Assembly (NCBI RefSeq): GCF_014174395.1
Contig: NZ_JABEQD010000002.1
Location: forward strand, 124,001 to 188,000
Reading direction: 5' to 3'
Length of the DNA stretch: 64,000 bases
Origin: Gluconacetobacter aggeris
GTDB taxonomy: Bacteria > Pseudomonadota > Alphaproteobacteria > Acetobacterales > Acetobacteraceae
Made by a program: the position numbers and the translations under genes. Below are positions 24,959 through 33,295 of the stretch, piece after piece. The notes under the pieces are model-generated. The model was not told where the DNA came from. It made no database searches and was given only the letters and a program-made list of their open reading frames with translations. Numbering within the stretch: the first letter of the stretch is position 1; each line of letters begins with the position of its first letter.

Positions 24959-27862
24959 ATGCATGACCCTCCGGGAAAGGCGCGTCATTCGTTATTTCGC
25001 TGCCGAAAAATTCCCGCATGGTTGATATTCCTGCCCTGTATCGCTGCATTTTTCGCGGGGGCGCCCCCATCCGCGCGCGGTCAGACGATCCCCACCACGC
25101 TGTACGATGCCGCAAGCGGCCTGACGAATATTTCCGTCATGTCGGCGATGCAGTTGCCGACGGGCCAGATCATTGCGGCGACCCAGCATGGATTTTTCTT
25201 TTTCGACGGCAGGCGCTTCGTTCCCTTCGGCCCGGAACAGGGCCTGCCGGCCGCCGGCGTCGGGGTCTCCGCCGCACGGACGGGCGACGGAGACCTGATC
25301 CTGACCTATGCCGACATGATCTATGTCGCGCACAATCTGGCCGCCGCAGCATCGCCCGACCGACTGCGCTTCCAGCCCGTCGATAGCGGGCGCCCGCTGG
25401 GACATGACAGCCACCGCCGGATCATGCCGTGGCGTGGCGGCCTGGTCGTCACCGACCGTGACCGCCTGCTGTTCATTCACAAGGAGGGCGCCCGCGAACG
25501 CATCAGCCTGCTGGCCGGCACGCTGGGCATGCAGGGCGATCCGCTGACCGATGTGACGGCCCTGCATGAAGATGGCGACACGCTGTGGATCGGCACCAGC
25601 GACGGGCGCCTGTGCGCCGTATCTGGGCCCGCCCTGCACTGTCCCTCCCTGCCTCCCCTGGCGGAGCCTCGCGGGCTGGGAGCAATCACCCAGGACCGCG
25701 ACGGCACGCTGCTTGCGCGGACCCTGCATGAACTCGTCATCGTACCACGCGGCCCAGCGGCCCCTCATGTCGAAACGATCCCTCATGCAGGCCGCCAATA
25801 TGAAAACTACCAGCATCTGCTGACCATGTCCTGGTCCCCCCAGGGCGCGCTGATCACACAGGCCGACAACGACGAACTGGCTATCCGCACCGGCGGAACC
25901 TGGAAGACCGTCACCCTGGATGGCGAACTCTCCAATTCACCGCTGACAGCCTTGCTGTTCGACCGGCAGGGGGCCCTGTGGATGGGCAGGATGGGATACG
26001 GCCTGGCCCGTGCGGGCGGATTTGGGACCTTCGAGACCTTCAGCCGGCGCGACGGCCTGGCGAGCGACGTCATGTGGCAGATGGCCCGGCAGCCCGGCGG
26101 TCCGCTCTGGATCGCTTCCGACACCGGCATCAGCGCACTGGATACCCGTACCAATACGGTCGTCCGCACCATCGGGCAGGCCGGATTCCACATCGCCGCC
26201 GACCGTCATGGCGGCATCTGGCAGGCCGGGCCGGAGGGCGTGGTCTACCACGACGCGCAGACGGACTGGCAGCGCGACCATGCGATCAAGCGGGTCAACC
26301 AGATCCTGATCGGCCGTGGCGACGACATATGGCTGCTGTCGGATCACGGAGCATGGCGGGCCGACGCCGCCCGGCGCGATCAGGAGCCCGTGCCCGTTCC
26401 CGGCCTGGATGGCTCCTATGTCACGGGGCTGATCGACGCGGCGGGCACGGCATGGCTGGTCGAAAGGGGCCGGCTGGTCGCCCGGCACGCCGACGGTACC
26501 ATGGCAATCATGTTGCCCAAATGGACGCTGGCGACCTTCGCCCCCTACGTGATCGCCATGCAGGATGACCATCACCTGTGGATCGGCGGCCAAGGCGGCC
26601 TCTATCGGCTGACGCATGATGGCGACCGGGTCGAGGATCTGACATTCTACGACCCGGCCGTGATCGGCAACAGCATGCTGTACAGCCTCGTGATCGACCG
26701 GCGCGGCCGGGTCTGGGCCGGTTCGGATCGGGGCGTGAACGTCTTCGACGGAAGGCATTGGATCACGATCACCGAGACCGACGGCCTGGTCTCCAACGAT
26801 CTGGACCAGGACAGCCTGCTGGAGGATACGGACGGATCGATCTGGATCGGCACCAGCCGGGGCCTCTCACATCTCCTTCGGCCAGAGGCGCTGCTGACCG
26901 ATATTTCCCCGCAACCGGTCATCACCGCCATGGCCCTGGGCGAACATCCCTATTATGGCGGACGGGCTGCCTTCAGCCGCGCGCCCCTGCACGTGACGTT
27001 CGGCACGCTGGACTATCGGGACGCGCCGCGCCTGCGGTTCCGCTACCGGCTGGAAGGCGCGGACGAAAGCTGGAACGAGACTGCCGAAGGATCGGTACGC
27101 TATCCATCGGTGCCGCCCGGCTCCCATCGCTTCATGCTGATGGCCTTCGATCCGGACCGCCATCAGCAATCCGCGATCGTGACCGCCCGCATCACCATGG
27201 CCCATCCCTGGTGGGATGGCTGGGCCGTCCGCGGCCTCGCGGCCGTTTGCCTGCTGCTGGCCGGCTACATGGCGTGGCGCATCCGCGTCGGGCTGCTGAT
27301 CAAGCAGCGCCGGAAGCTGCAATCGATCGTCGACCGCCAGACCCGGGAAATCCGGGCCGCCCACCAGGCGCTGATCGAACAGGCGCGCCTCGACAGCCTG
27401 ACGGGATTGCTGAACCGGGGGGCGATCCAGTCCCTGCTGCAATCCAGCCTCGCCGAGTTGCCGGCCGCCACGCCGCTGATGGCGGGACTGATCGACGTCG
27501 ATCATTTCAAGCAGATCAATGACCGATGGGGGCATCTGACCGGCGACGACGTCCTGACCGAAATCGGCAGTCGCCTGCGCCAGGGACTGAGCGAAGGCGA
27601 TGCCGCTGGCCGCTATGGCGGCGAGGAGTTCCTGGTCGTGCTGACGGGCGAGAGCGCGACACTATCGCACATGCAGGCGCTTTGCCGCACCCTGGGCGAG
27701 ATGCCCGCCACCGTCGGCACGCCCGACCTGCTGGTCACGGTCAGCGCCGGCATCGCCCTGGCCTGCGCGAACGAGACCTGGCAGAGCCTGATCGAGCGAG
27801 CCGACAAGGCGCTCTATCGCGCCAAGGCCGAGGGGCGCAACCGGGTGATCCAGGCCTCCTGA
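24959..27862 (+). CDS. Periplasmic beta-propeller / Y_Y_Y / GGDEF diguanylate cyclase
   Basis: 967 residues from the ATG at 24959; a TTG three codons earlier is possible, and ribosome sites are weak. Order: signal peptide or anchor (about 15-42); repeated two-component-regulator-propeller blades with D..G.LW.GT-type motifs (about 45-670, for example GDTLWIGTSDGRL and DGSIWIGTSRGLSHL); Y_Y_Y domain (about 670-750, FRYRLEGADESWN); one transmembrane helix (about 754-778); a short coiled linker; and a GGDEF domain with RYGGEEF (887-891). The active half-site is intact, but the inhibitory RxxD site is lost (SEGD). It should make cyclic-di-GMP in response to a periplasmic ligand, perhaps a carbohydrate (inference). 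Confidence 0.92.
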   Translation: MHDPPGKARHSLFRCRKIPAWLIFLPCIAAFFAGAPPSARGQTIPTTLYDAASGLTNISVMSAMQLPTGQIIAATQHGFFFFDGRRFVPFGPEQGLPAAGVGVSAARTGDGDLILTYADMIYVAHNLAAAASPDRLRFQPVDSGRPLGHDSHRRIMPWRGGLVVTDRDRLLFIHKEGARERISLLAGTLGMQGDPLTDVTALHEDGDTLWIGTSDGRLCAVSGPALHCPSLPPLAEPRGLGAITQDRDGTLLARTLHELVIVPRGPAAPHVETIPHAGRQYENYQHLLTMSWSPQGALITQADNDELAIRTGGTWKTVTLDGELSNSPLTALLFDRQGALWMGRMGYGLARAGGFGTFETFSRRDGLASDVMWQMARQPGGPLWIASDTGISALDTRTNTVVRTIGQAGFHIAADRHGGIWQAGPEGVVYHDAQTDWQRDHAIKRVNQILIGRGDDIWLLSDHGAWRADAARRDQEPVPVPGLDGSYVTGLIDAAGTAWLVERGRLVARHADGTMAIMLPKWTLATFAPYVIAMQDDHHLWIGGQGGLYRLTHDGDRVEDLTFYDPAVIGNSMLYSLVIDRRGRVWAGSDRGVNVFDGRHWITITETDGLVSNDLDQDSLLEDTDGSIWIGTSRGLSHLLRPEALLTDISPQPVITAMALGEHPYYGGRAAFSRAPLHVTFGTLDYRDAPRLRFRYRLEGADESWNETAEGSVRYPSVPPGSHRFMLMAFDPDRHQQSAIVTARITMAHPWWDGWAVRGLAAVCLLLAGYMAWRIRVGLLIKQRRKLQSIVDRQTREIRAAHQALIEQARLDSLTGLLNRGAIQSLLQSSLAELPAATPLMAGLIDVDHFKQINDRWGHLTGDDVLTEIGSRLRQGLSEGDAAGRYGGEEFLVVLTGESATLSHMQALCRTLGEMPATVGTPDLLVTVSAGIALACANETWQSLIERADKALYRAKAEGRNRVIQAS

Positions 27863-27881
27863 CGCGCGTCCGCGCCATCTT

Positions 27882-28460
27882 TCAGCCCACCCGACCGTCC
27901 GCCCGCATCAGGGCCTCGGCCAGCCAGGGCCCCGCCTCTGTCGTGCTGCCGGGGCAGGCCATCTCCAGCAGGGTCACCCCTTCGACGATCGACAGCAGGG
28001 CGGCGGGCGGACAGGGACGATCCGGGTCGGGGATCAGCCTGGTGCCGATCCAGGCCGTCCAATCGGCGACCACCTTCTTCGCAACCATGTCGTACGGCGC
28101 CTCACCGGCGGCGGCGCGCGCGATCACGTCGGTCCACACCCGCATGAAGGGCATCACCACCGGGTCCCGCCCCAGCATCAGGACCTGGCTCAGGAATGCA
28201 CCCGGCGAAACCGGCGGCCCCGCGCTGTAGGCCTGAAGCAGCACGGACAGTTTCTCGCCGATGCGCGCCAGCACGCCAGTCACCAGCGTATCCTTGCTGC
28301 CGAAATAATAGATCAGCATCCGGTCGCTGGTGCCCAGCCGCCGCGCCAGGCCGCGCAGCCCCATCGTGCCCAGCCCCTCGCGCAGCACCAGTTCGGCCGC
28401 CGCCTCCGCCAGGACGTCGCGCCGCCCGGCCCGGTCGGAGGTCGCGGAATCATCACTCAT
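27882..28460 (-). CDS. TetR-family transcriptional regulator
   Basis: 192 residues from the ATG at 28460. The N-terminal helix-turn-helix reads LREGLGTMGLRGLARRLGTSDRMLIYYFGSKDTLVTGV, typical of TetR. The C-terminal ligand domain is generic. A 22-bp palindrome lies between it and the divergent membrane gene, so it probably represses both. Its 3' end lies 19 bp from the GGDEF gene, convergently. Confidence 0.9.
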   Translation of the reverse strand: MSDDSATSDRAGRRDVLAEAAAELVLREGLGTMGLRGLARRLGTSDRMLIYYFGSKDTLVTGVLARIGEKLSVLLQAYSAGPPVSPGAFLSQVLMLGRDPVVMPFMRVWTDVIARAAAGEAPYDMVAKKVVADWTAWIGTRLIPDPDRPCPPAALLSIVEGVTLLEMACPGSTTEAGPWLAEALMRADGRVG

Positions 28461-28502
28461 GAAATTCTCTCGGAAAGAATACGATTTCGCATTGAAGCGG
28501 CC

Positions 28503-28524
28503 GCTACACAGCGTGTAGTGTAGC
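28503..28524. promoter_or_regulatory. Probable TetR operator
   Basis: GCTACACAGCGTGTAGTGTAGC holds CTACAC-AGC-GTGTAG and the wider GCTACAC..GTGTAGC, both inverted repeats. It is centred in the divergent gap between the TetR gene and the membrane-protein gene. Confidence 0.7.
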
Positions 28525-28551
28525 ACTCGCTTCATGGAAGGTGAGACAGCA

Positions 28552-28944
28552 ATGCTCCGCTTGAATCAGATCATCATCTGCTCCGTCGTGGCGTTCCTCT
28601 TCTGGGCTCTGGCCACCCTGTTCGTCCATACCCTGCCCGGCAGCCTGTATGGCATGCGCGGCAATATCGGCTTCGTGACCAGCATCCCGGTTGCGCTGCT
28701 CAGCGTCTGGCTTGTTTGCCGCCTGGCACGGCTGGAAGGCAACCAGATCCTCTCCGGCTGCCTGTTCGTCATGGCCGACGCCATGCTCTACGATGCCATC
28801 GCCCTGCGCTGGTTCCCCACGCTTTACGCGACCGACGACCAGACCTGCCGCCTGGCCTCGGCCTGGCTGCTCTGGGGCTACGGCATCAGCGCCTGGGGCG
28901 CCCTGCTGCTGGGCCTGTGGCGCGAACGGGCGGCACGAGCCTGA
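28552..28944 (+). CDS. Four-helix membrane protein, TetR-controlled
   Basis: 130 residues with about four hydrophobic segments (IIICSVVAFLFWALATLFV; FVTSIPVALLSVWLVCRLA; ILSGCLFVMADAMLYD; LLWGYGISAWGALLLGLW). It may belong to the DUF5367 group, but I am not sure. The start at 28552 has AAGGTGAG upstream; an ATG 18 bases earlier is in frame. The divergent TetR and operator suggest inducible expression, as for many efflux or stress membrane proteins. Confidence 0.72.
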   Translation: MLRLNQIIICSVVAFLFWALATLFVHTLPGSLYGMRGNIGFVTSIPVALLSVWLVCRLARLEGNQILSGCLFVMADAMLYDAIALRWFPTLYATDDQTCRLASAWLLWGYGISAWGALLLGLWRERAARA

Positions 28945-28957
28945 GATCAGGCTCCGT

Positions 28958-29016
28958 TCAACAACCGGTTTCCAAAGGCAACGACCTCTGGTGGGGTGCG
29001 GGGCAAAGCCCCGCGA
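28958..29016. repeat. Family-B palindromic repeat, copy 2
   Basis: CAACCGGTTTCCAAAGGCAA, then CCTCTGGTGGGG and the perfect hairpin GCGGGGC-AAA-GCCCCGC (28998-29014). It lies between convergent genes and ends 5 bp from the stop of the oppF-like gene. Confidence 0.62.
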
Positions 29017-29018
29017 AC

Positions 29019-30014
29019 TTATCCCCCCACCAACGGATAATGACACGCTACCTCACGCCCATCCGGCAGTCCCCGCAACGCCGGCGGATCGACCCGGCAA
29101 CGGTCGCGCGCCACCGGGCATCTCGTATGAAACCGGCAGCCGGGCGGCGGGGCAATCGGGCTGGGCACGTCGCCGCGCAACGGCGGCGGCAGCCCTTCGG
29201 TACGCACCACCGGCTCCGGCACGGCGGCGATCAGGGCGGCGGTGTAGGGATGGGCCGGGCGATGCAGCACGGCATCGGCCTCGCCCAGTTCGACGATCGC
29301 GCCCAGATACATCACCGCCACCCGGGTCGAAATCTGCCGCACCACCGCCAGATCATGCGCGACGAACACATAGGTCAGCCCCATCCGGTCGCGCAGATCC
29401 ATGAACAGGTTCACGATCTGCGCCTGGATCGACACGTCCAGCGCCGCCACCGGCTCATCGGCCACCACCAGCCGGGGTGACAGCGCCAGCGCGCGGGCAA
29501 TGTTGATGCGCTGCCGCTGGCCGCCGGAAAATTCGTGCGGATAGCGCGCCAGCGCCGCCTGCGGCAGGCCCACCAGATCCATCAGTTCCGCCAGCCGGGC
29601 CGCGATATCTGCCCGGCTGCGCCGCCCGCCGCCAGGGGCGGGATGCACGCGCAGCGGCTCGGCCACCAGGTCGCCGACCCGGCGGCGCGGGTTCAGCGCC
29701 GCGTAGGAATCCTGAAACACCATCTGCATGTCCTGCCGCAGCGGGCGCAGGCGCCGTTCCGGCAGGGTGGTGATGTCGGTACCGTCGAAGACGACGCGCC
29801 CCGCACTCGGTTGCACCAGTCGCAGCAGGCAGCGGCCGAGCGTCGATTTGCCGCAGCCGGACTCGCCCACCAGCCCCAGCACCTCGCCGGGCCGCACCGA
29901 AAGCGACACGCCGTCCAGCGCGCGCAGCACCTGCCCGCGCCCGACCCGATAGGTCATGCGTAAATCCTGCGCCGCAATCAGCGGAGAGGGAGAATCGACC
30001 GGCAGACGGGTCAT
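29019..30014 (-). CDS. Oligopeptide/dipeptide ABC transporter ATPase (OppF/DppF type)
   Basis: 331 residues. Walker A GESGCGKSTLGR, signature EFSGGQRQRINIARAL, Walker B LVVADEPVAALD and the H-loop VFVAHDLAVV are all intact. The Cys-rich C-terminal peptide-transporter domain (GCRFHTRCPVARDRC) is present; in this subfamily it binds an Fe-S cluster or structural metal. It is last in the transporter operon, overlapping the previous ATPase by 4 bp. Confidence 0.95.
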   Translation of the reverse strand: MTRLPVDSPSPLIAAQDLRMTYRVGRGQVLRALDGVSLSVRPGEVLGLVGESGCGKSTLGRCLLRLVQPSAGRVVFDGTDITTLPERRLRPLRQDMQMVFQDSYAALNPRRRVGDLVAEPLRVHPAPGGGRRSRADIAARLAELMDLVGLPQAALARYPHEFSGGQRQRINIARALALSPRLVVADEPVAALDVSIQAQIVNLFMDLRDRMGLTYVFVAHDLAVVRQISTRVAVMYLGAIVELGEADAVLHRPAHPYTAALIAAVPEPVVRTEGLPPPLRGDVPSPIAPPPGCRFHTRCPVARDRCRVDPPALRGLPDGREVACHYPLVGG

Positions 30015-31021
30015 GCGCTCATCTCCGCAACGAAACGCGGCGGCAGCGGGCGCCCCTCCGCCGGCAGCACACAGGCAACATCCTGCACCCCACTGGCGAC
30101 CAACGCCGGCCGCACGGCGCAGGCCTCATGGGCATAGGCACAGCGCGGCGCGAAGGGGCACCCGGCCGGGCGCTCGGCGGGGGCCGGCGGGCTGCCGGGA
30201 ATGGACGGCAGACGCGCCGGGCGCGGCCCATGCAGCGGCGGAATCGAATCCAGCAGCGCCGCCGTGTACGGGTGTCCCGGCTGCGCGAACAGCGCCCCGG
30301 TCGGCCCGCGCTCGGCAACCAGCCCGCTATACAGCACCAGCGTCCGGTCACAGGTTTCGGCCACCACGCCCATATCGTGGGTGATCAGCAGCACCGAGGA
30401 CCCGTATTCCCGGCGCAACCCGCGCAATAGATCCAGGATCTGGGCCTGCACCGTCACATCCAGCGCGGTCGTCGGCTCGTCGGCAATCAGCAGGGCCGGA
30501 TTGCAGGACAGCGCCATCGCGATCATCGCCCGCTGACGCAGGCCGCCGGAAAGTTGGTGCGGATAGCGCCCCGCCACCCGTTCCGGGTCCGGCACGCCCA
30601 TGTCACCCAGCAGGCGCACGGTGCGCGACCGGGCATCGGCCCGCGAGATCTTCTGATGCACGCGGATCTGCTCGTCGATCTGCCGTCCGACCGTATAGAC
30701 CGGGGTAAAGGCGGTCATCGGGTCCTGGAAGATCATCGCGATCTCACGCCCGCGCAGCGCGCGATAGGCCCGTGGCGCCAGTCCCACCAGTTCACGCCCG
30801 CGAAAACGCACCGACCCGCTGACGCGCGCCCCCGGCACGTCGATCAGCCCCATGATCGCCAGCGAGGTCACGCTCTTGCCCGACCCGGACTCGCCCACAA
30901 TGCCCAGGATTTCCCGTGCCCCCAGCGTAAAGGATACGGATTCGACGATCGGCACCAGCCGCCCGCCGATCGGCAGCGCCACCGTCAGGTCGCGCACCAC
31001 CAGCAGCATGTCAGCGTCCAT
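30011..31021 (-). CDS. Oligopeptide/dipeptide ABC transporter ATPase (OppD/DppD type)
   Basis: 336 residues from the ATG at 31021, chosen for GAGAG just upstream; it overlaps the permease end by 11 bp. Walker [14 protein letters not shown], signature [17 protein letters not shown], Walker [13 protein letters not shown] and the H-loop [10 protein letters not shown] are all present. The C-terminal oligopeptide-transporter motif ([15 protein letters not shown]) is present. It pairs with the OppF-like ATPase. Confidence 0.95.
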   Translation of the reverse strand: MDADMLLVVRDLTVALPIGGRLVPIVESVSFTLGAREILGIVGESGSGKSVTSLAIMGLIDVPGARVSGSVRFRGRELVGLAPRAYRALRGREIAMIFQDPMTAFTPVYTVGRQIDEQIRVHQKISRADARSRTVRLLGDMGVPDPERVAGRYPHQLSGGLRQRAMIAMALSCNPALLIADEPTTALDVTVQAQILDLLRGLRREYGSSVLLITHDMGVVAETCDRTLVLYSGLVAERGPTGALFAQPGHPYTAALLDSIPPLHGPRPARLPSIPGSPPAPAERPAGCPFAPRCAYAHEACAVRPALVASGVQDVACVLPAEGRPLPPRFVAEMSA

Positions 31022-31985
31022 CACGCACTCTCGGATCCAGCAGAAGATACAGCATGTCCACGACGGCATTGGCGATCACGACGAACACCGCCGAATACAT
31101 CACCGTGGCCATGATCAGCGGCAGGTCCAGGTTCGACAGCGCCTGATAGGTCAACCGCCCCACCCCCTGCAAACCGAACACCACCTCTGTCAGCAGCGCA
31201 CCGCCCCCGACCAGTTGCGCGAAATCCAGCCCGAACAATGAGACAAAGGTGATCATCGACGTGCGCAGCCCATGCACCAGCAGCACCCGCGCCGGCGACA
31301 GGCCCTTGGCACGCGCGGTGCGCATGAAATCCTCGCTCTGCACCGCCACCAGGTCGGCGCGCAGCACGCGGCTGTAGATGCCCACGAACAGCACCGCCAG
31401 CGTCAGCCACGGCAACGCCAGCGCGCGGAACCAGCCCAGCGGGTCCTCGGTCAGCGGCACGTAGCCCAGCCCCGGAACCCAGGAAAACAGCCAGCTCTCG
31501 TGATAGCGGCTCTGCGTCACCAGATTCACCACCTGCCCCAGCCAGAAGACCGGGATCGAAATCCCCACCAGCCCCAGCATCATCAGGCCGCGATCCACCC
31601 AACTGCCGCGCAGCGCCGCCGCGATCACGCCCATGACCACCGACAGCACAACCCAGATCACGGCTGCGCCCGAGACCAGCGACACCGTGACAGGCGCGGC
31701 CTCCAGGATCTCCGGCACCACTTTCTGTCCGCGATTGACGTAGGATGTCAGATCCCGCGTGACGAACAGCTTTTCCATCATCCGCGCATATTGCACCGGC
31801 AAGGGCCGGTCGAACCCGTATTCCACACGCACCCGCGCCATCGTCTCGGGCGAGGCATTGCGCCCGGCAATGCGCGCCGTCGGGTCTGCGCCCGGTGTGG
31901 CGAAGAAGACCAGGAACACCAGGACCGAAATCCCGACCAGCACGAACAGCGTCTGGCCCAGACGCCGCAGAACGGTCATCACCAT
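31011..31985 (-). CDS. Peptide ABC transporter permease (DppB/OppB type)
   Basis: 324 residues. The first transmembrane segment ([20 protein letters not shown]) is followed by the conserved periplasmic start [13 protein letters not shown], a Pro/Asp-rich loop, then five more helices. The EAA coupling loop reads [21 protein letters not shown]. The open frame continues far upstream as the shadow of the next gene; ATG 31985 overlapping the dppC stop (TGATG) with GGGAG upstream is the real start. Confidence 0.94.
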   Translation of the reverse strand: MVMTVLRRLGQTLFVLVGISVLVFLVFFATPGADPTARIAGRNASPETMARVRVEYGFDRPLPVQYARMMEKLFVTRDLTSYVNRGQKVVPEILEAAPVTVSLVSGAAVIWVVLSVVMGVIAAALRGSWVDRGLMMLGLVGISIPVFWLGQVVNLVTQSRYHESWLFSWVPGLGYVPLTEDPLGWFRALALPWLTLAVLFVGIYSRVLRADLVAVQSEDFMRTARAKGLSPARVLLVHGLRTSMITFVSLFGLDFAQLVGGGALLTEVVFGLQGVGRLTYQALSNLDLPLIMATVMYSAVFVVIANAVVDMLYLLLDPRVRDGR

Positions 31986-33010
31986 CACGCGCGCTCCCGT
32001 CCGCTGTCGCGCACATCCAGCGCGTCGCGCATGCCGTCTCCCAGCACGTTCAGTGCCAGCACCACGATGACGATGGCAAGCCCCGGCGCGATGGCCACCA
32101 TCGGGCGGGTATAGATCAGTCCCTCGCCATCCTCGATGATCGTGCCCCACGACGCCCCGGGCGCCTGCACACCGATCGAGAGGAACGACAGGGCGGATTC
32201 CGCCATCATCGCCAGCGCCATCATCAGCGGCGCCAGCACCACCAGCGTCCCGGTGACGTTGGGCAGGATATCGCGCAGCACGATGCGATAGCCCGGCACC
32301 CCCAGCGCCCGCGCGGCGGTGACAAATTCCGCCCGCCGCAGCGACATCACCCGCCCGCGCACCGGCCGCGCCGCATAGGGCACATAGACCAGCGCGATGA
32401 TGCAGATGGGGATCAGCAGATTGTCGCTGGCGATGGTGACCGGACCCAGCTTCAATCCCTGGCTGACGGTGACGATGGAAAGCGAGATCGCGAACAGATA
32501 GACCGGCACCGCCCACATGATGTCCATGATGCGCGACAGCACCGCATCGACGATTCCCCCGGCATAACCCGCGACGATGCCCACGATGGCCGCCAGGACG
32601 ATGCACAGCGCGGCGGCACAGAAGGAAATCAGCAGCGACGTCCGCCCACCGTACAGCAGCCGCGCCGCCAGGTCGCGCCCCTGGCTGTCCGCCCCCAGCA
32701 GGTCGGCCGAGGCACGCCAGGTCGGCCCGATGGGCGACAGGCCCAGATGCAGCGGATTGTCGTTGGGCTGCATGATGTCGACGCTGCGCCCGTCGATCGT
32801 CACCGACCCCGCGACGTTGGAAGTGAACGGATCGGTATGCGCCACATCGCGCGCATAGACCGGCGCCAGCAGACATGCCGCCGTCACCGCCAGCAGCACC
32901 GCCAGCGCGACCATCGCCGCACGGTCGCGCGCCAGCCGCCGTCCGGCGCGGCGCCACGGCCCGGCGGGCCGGGCTGCGGAGAGGGACGAGGATACGGTCG
33001 GCGCTGTCAT
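31985..33010 (-). CDS. Peptide ABC transporter permease (DppC/OppC type)
   Basis: 341 residues. N-terminal OppC-type helix (AMVALAVLLAVTAACLLAPV), a periplasmic insert ending LLGADSQGRDLAARLLYG (the classical GTDxxGRD motif of DppC), and a permease domain with the EAA loop EFVTAARALGVPGYRIVLRDI. It follows the solute-binding proteins, but a 285-bp gap with two family-A repeats separates them. Confidence 0.94.
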   Translation of the reverse strand: MTAPTVSSSLSAARPAGPWRRAGRRLARDRAAMVALAVLLAVTAACLLAPVYARDVAHTDPFTSNVAGSVTIDGRSVDIMQPNDNPLHLGLSPIGPTWRASADLLGADSQGRDLAARLLYGGRTSLLISFCAAALCIVLAAIVGIVAGYAGGIVDAVLSRIMDIMWAVPVYLFAISLSIVTVSQGLKLGPVTIASDNLLIPICIIALVYVPYAARPVRGRVMSLRRAEFVTAARALGVPGYRIVLRDILPNVTGTLVVLAPLMMALAMMAESALSFLSIGVQAPGASWGTIIEDGEGLIYTRPMVAIAPGLAIVIVVLALNVLGDGMRDALDVRDSGRERA

Positions 33011-33028
33011 GGGGAAAACCTTCTCACA

Positions 33029-33119
33029 GCCTGTTTGGAAATGCGCGCTGGTGAGCGAGAATGGCCGTGATCACCGGAGCACAGAAAACGCGCGTCGGAC
33101 CGCCACCAGCGCCCATTCC
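33029..33119. repeat. Family-A repeat, internally deleted copy
   Basis: GCCTGTTTGGAAATGCGCGC followed by TGGTGAGCGAGA joins directly to CACCGGAGCACAGAAAACGC, losing about 65 bp of the middle. The far inverted end is degraded. It is 18 bp upstream of the dppC start. Confidence 0.78.
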
Positions 33120-33134
33120 CGAAAAACTCTGAAA

Positions 33135-33293
33135 GCCTGTCCGGGAATGGGGGCTGGTGAGCGGGAGTAGCCCGACAGGGCTACGCCCGGCGGGTGTTTT
33201 CGAGCACCGAAGCGGAGCGGCCTTGATGGCCGTGAGCACCGGAGCGCAGGAAACGCCCGTCGGACCGCCACCAGCGCCCATTCCCGGACAGGC
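33135..33293. repeat. Family-A palindromic repeat element, copy 3 (best preserved)
   Basis: 159 bp. The ends GCCTGTCCGGGAATGGGGGC (then TGGTG) and their mirror are 25-bp inverted repeats with a single mismatch. The core contains TAGCCCGACAGGGCTA and CGGCCTTGATGGCCG palindromes. It starts 3 bp after the stop of the second solute-binding-protein gene. Confidence 0.92.
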
Positions 33294-33295
33294 GC

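Noticed and set aside
31986-32957. Long N-terminal extension of the DppB-type permease
   Set aside because: The extension is the shadow of dppC in another frame. The permease's real first helix and a good start lie at 31985.
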